Below are positions 18,180 through 19,946 of a DNA stretch of 19,946 nt, one piece after another. Position numbers and translations under genes: made by a program. The stretch's first letter is position 1. Each line of letters starts with the position of its first letter. The DNA lies in the NCBI GenBank assembly GCA_023807065.1, contig JAJJLU010000756.1:1-19946 (forward strand), written 5' to 3'. The notes beneath the pieces were generated by a model that made no database searches, was not told the origin of the DNA, and worked only from the letters and a program-made list of their open reading frames with translations. The DNA is from Isotricha intestinalis. Taxonomy: Eukaryota; Ciliophora; Litostomatea; Vestibuliferida; Isotrichidae.

Positions 18180-19355
18180 TTATTCTTTTTCTTCTTCTTC
18201 TTCTTCTTCTCCTTCTTCTCCTTCTTCATTATTATTATTTTCTACTTCTTCTTCATTTTCTTCTTCATTATTATTTTCATTTTCATCTTCATCTTCTTCT
18301 CCTTCTTCATCATTTAAATCATCTAAATTATCTTCCTCACTTTCTTCTTCATTTTCTTCATTATCATTATTATTATTATTTTTATCATATATAATTTTTT
18401 TATTTCCTTTATTCATTTTATCTTGAATTTCTTTACTTTTACTTAATCTTTCTTGAATTAATTTTTCAATTCTTTCTTTTTTAGTTAAATGTTTATCATT
18501 ATTATCTTCATCAATTCCTTTATCATAAAATTTAGTATTATTATCATCACTTTCATCTTCTTCTTCTTTCATTTTTTGAATTTCCATTTTTTTTAATTTA
18601 TATTGTTTTTCTTCTTCTAATTCTTCTTGAGTTTTTATTCTATCTGTCGGATGGGTTTTATCTAAATATATAAAATTATTTGTCATTCTATCATAATCAT
18701 CATTAAATTTATTAAAACTTCTTTGTCTTTTTTTAAGCAATGTAACTAAATCTGAAAATTTTTCATCTAAAATTTCTATTTTATTTGTATTTTCTTCTCT
18801 TTTTCTTTGCTTTTCTTCTTTGAATTTTTTACTATGATTTATTATTTCTTTTAATTTTTCTTTTTTAGTTAATTTTGGATTTTCATTTATTTTTTCAATA
18901 TAATTATTCATTTCATTATAATAATCTTCATTATCATTTTCTTCTATTTCAAAATTATCATTTTCATTTATTTTTTTTCCTTTATGAGTAAATATTAAAT
19001 CTTCTTCTTTTGTATTTTTTTCATCTTCAAATAAAAATTTTGCTTTTTTATTACTTTTTTTTAATCTTTGTTGAATATTATATCTTAATTTCATTTTATC
19101 ATCTTCTGATAAATTTTTAGAACCTTCTCCTATTCTATTATCTTTAAACAAATTTACATTATTTTTATTTCTATAATCATTAATTAATTCTTTATATTGA
19201 TTTGTGTTATATTTTATAAATTTTTTTTTCGAGATTTCTTCAAAAGGATTTTCTTTATTTGTTATTTTATTTTGTTTTTGAATTACAATATATTTTTTCC
19301 CTCTTTTACGCTTTACTTTCTCTTTATGAGGTTTTTTTTTATCTTTTAAACCCAT
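18180..19355 (-). CDS. NOP14: NOP14 N-terminal half (ribosome biogenesis factor, C-terminal domain absent)
   Basis: A 391-residue protein matching only the N-terminal half of Nop14 (family length ~800-860). A basic leader is followed by ENPFEEISKKKF (35-46; family NPFExxxNRxKF). Next come KELINDYRNKNNVNLFKDNRIGE (55-77; family KEYKERDKSNVFRDKRFGE), DEKNTKEEDLIFTHKGKKI (family DEELTHYGQSL), KEIINHSKKFKEEKQRKRE (169-187) and DRIKTQEELEEEKQYKLKKME (238-258; family NRMKTEAELAKEEQEHLRKLE). From ~320 it becomes a Glu/Asp/Asn tract and stops at TAA, where the family has an acidic linker before its helical C-terminal domain. Nop14 works in the small-subunit processome with Noc4 and Emg1. The downstream 123-base gap to the SAPS gene cannot hold the missing domain. 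The divergent gene at 19407 may encode it. The start is supported by the N-terminal alignment. Confidence 0.85.
   Translation of the reverse strand: MGLKDKKKPHKEKVKRKRGKKYIVIQKQNKITNKENPFEEISKKKFIKYNTNQYKELINDYRNKNNVNLFKDNRIGEGSKNLSEDDKMKLRYNIQQRLKKSNKKAKFLFEDEKNTKEEDLIFTHKGKKINENDNFEIEENDNEDYYNEMNNYIEKINENPKLTKKEKLKEIINHSKKFKEEKQRKREENTNKIEILDEKFSDLVTLLKKRQRSFNKFNDDYDRMTNNFIYLDKTHPTDRIKTQEELEEEKQYKLKKMEIQKMKEEEDESDDNNTKFYDKGIDEDNNDKHLTKKERIEKLIQERLSKSKEIQDKMNKGNKKIIYDKNNNNNDNEENEEESEEDNLDDLNDEEGEEDEDENENNNEEENEEEVENNNNEEGEEGEEEEEEEKE
18183..18227. repeat. Pure polypyrimidine/polypurine tract (CTT/GAA repeat)
   Basis: Forty-five consecutive pyrimidines on the plus strand, mostly CTT with interspersed CTC. 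On the minus strand they encode the Glu/Gly tail of the NOP14 half gene. Similar but interrupted CTT tracts continue to about 18360. Such tracts are prone to length change and can form triplex DNA. Confidence 0.7.
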
Positions 19356-19406
19356 TAAAAAAAATAATTAATTAATTTGTTATTTTTTTAATAAAAAAAG
19401 TTAAGA
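19356..19406. promoter_or_regulatory. Divergent spacer with an AT inverted repeat
   Basis: Fifty-one bases separate the NOP14 N-half start (19355) from the plus-strand start at 19407. An imperfect inverted repeat occupies most of it: ATTAAAAAAAATAA at 19354-19367 (its first two bases overlap the NOP14 start codon) pairs with TTATTTTTTTAAT at 19380-19392, one base shorter, around a 12-base centre. By position it should hold the promoters of both genes. In such AT-rich DNA, part of the symmetry may be chance. Confidence 0.4.
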
Positions 19407-19946
19407 ATGGAAAAAAAAAAGAAAGCATGTAGTTTCATTGATGTTCAAAAAAAAAAGGAAGATAATGAATATTTTGATGATCAACTTTATTTTAAAGTGA
19501 ACAAATCAAACACTAAAGAATATGAATATTATAATATAATAAAAAAACAAAGAAATGAAATATTGAAGAAAATTTTAAAATTGCTTGAAAAAGAAGGAAA
19601 TAATAAAGATGAATTAGATAAGTTAAAGGGTGAAATAAAAGAGGGAGAAAAAGGAGACGAGGGAGAAAAGGGAGATTTATTTTATAGAATATTAAATGGA
19701 AAAAAGGGAAGAATATGTGAAGAAATTTTTAATAATATAAATAAAAAAAAAGAATATTCAAATGTTCAAATTATATTTGCTTTTAAAAAAATTAAAAAAG
19801 AAGAAGAAGAAGAGAAAAAAGAAGAAGAGAAAAAAGAAGAACCAACAATGTCTCTTTTACAAGCTTATTATATAAAATTATGGTGTTTTAATTTTATATC
19901 ATTTTATTATCCTTGTAATGAAGAATATTTAGAAAAGATAAAAGAA
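19407..19946 (+). CDS. Partial gene, possibly the C-terminal half of NOP14 (runs off the window)
   Basis: The frame is open from ATG at 19407 to the last base (180 codons) with no stop, so the gene continues outside. It starts MEKKKKACSFIDVQKKKEDN and contains a helix at ~43-62 (NIIKKQRNEILKKILKLLEK). A Gly/Glu/Lys/Asp stretch lies at 75-90, helices fall around 91-130, and an acidic-basic linker at ~132-146. The end is hydrophobic: LLQAYYIKLWCFNFISFYYP (150-169). The order and spacing resemble the start of the Nop14 C-terminal domain: a Phe-containing entry, a helix near ...NRKKL..LLxYF, then about 100 residues later an IxLKLWxxxFPxSDFxHP motif. Here KLW is at 157-159 and FYYP at 166-169. The resemblance is weak and read by eye; an unrelated protein is quite possible. 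The gene itself is well supported by an uninterrupted frame and codon use like its neighbours. Confidence 0.6.
   Translation, partial: MEKKKKACSFIDVQKKKEDNEYFDDQLYFKVNKSNTKEYEYYNIIKKQRNEILKKILKLLEKEGNNKDELDKLKGEIKEGEKGDEGEKGDLFYRILNGKKGRICEEIFNNINKKKEYSNVQIIFAFKKIKKEEEEEKKEEEKKEEPTMSLLQAYYIKLWCFNFISFYYPCNEEYLEKIKE

Noticed and set aside
1..19946. Anaerobic fungus, Dictyostelium or Plasmodium as source
   Set aside because: These also have AT-rich, Asn-rich genes, but the C4-type end repeat, tiny spacers, the 34-base intron and the near absence of introns fit a ciliate better. Not excluded formally.

Overview
The window looks like the end of a gene-dense, intron-poor, extremely AT-rich protist chromosome, most plausibly a ciliate macronuclear chromosome. 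The grounds are these. The first 20 bases are a C-rich CCCCAAT-type tandem repeat, in the orientation a left telomere should have. Genes are separated by only 32-180 bases in most places. One 34-base GT-AG intron is present. The gene content includes ciliary and endosomal eukaryotic genes (CFAP300, CCDC22, a NEK kinase). All complete reading frames run without TAG or TGA and end in TAA, so the standard code fits. AT-rich ciliates that keep the standard code, such as litostomes (the rumen ciliate group), fit best. This is an inference, and no rRNA or other taxonomic marker is present.

Layout: 1-20 telomere-like repeat; 21-652 AT-rich non-coding subtelomere. Five genes follow, four on the minus strand and then one divergent on the plus strand: CCDC22 (653-2578), a small coiled-coil protein (2649-3152), a four-helix membrane protein (3200-4768), a small basic protein (4857-5474), and a basic Asn-rich protein on the plus strand (5525-6556). 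Next on the minus strand come a NEK-family kinase (6596-8506), a six-blade kelch protein (8539-10854), an importin-4/Kap123-type karyopherin broken by one extra base in an A11 run (10943-14204), and the dynein-assembly factor CFAP300 (14381-15217). After a 579-base gene-free gap come a tail-anchored RING-H2 protein (15797-16315), a SAPS-domain PP6 regulatory subunit with a 34-base intron (16424-18056), and the N-terminal half of the ribosome-biogenesis factor NOP14 (18180-19355). Divergent from it, a plus-strand gene (19407 to beyond 19946) runs off the window.

The genes do not form one pathway. Several are linked to cilia or the cytoskeleton (CFAP300, NEK and perhaps kelch), to endosomal recycling (CCDC22 of the CCC complex), and to nucleolar or nuclear transport functions (NOP14, importin-4). 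The most interesting observation is at the right end. NOP14 stops at its acidic linker, about half the normal length, and the head-to-head neighbour has weak but collinear resemblance to the missing C-terminal half. This suggests a NOP14 gene split into two divergently transcribed genes, or an inversion or assembly chimera.
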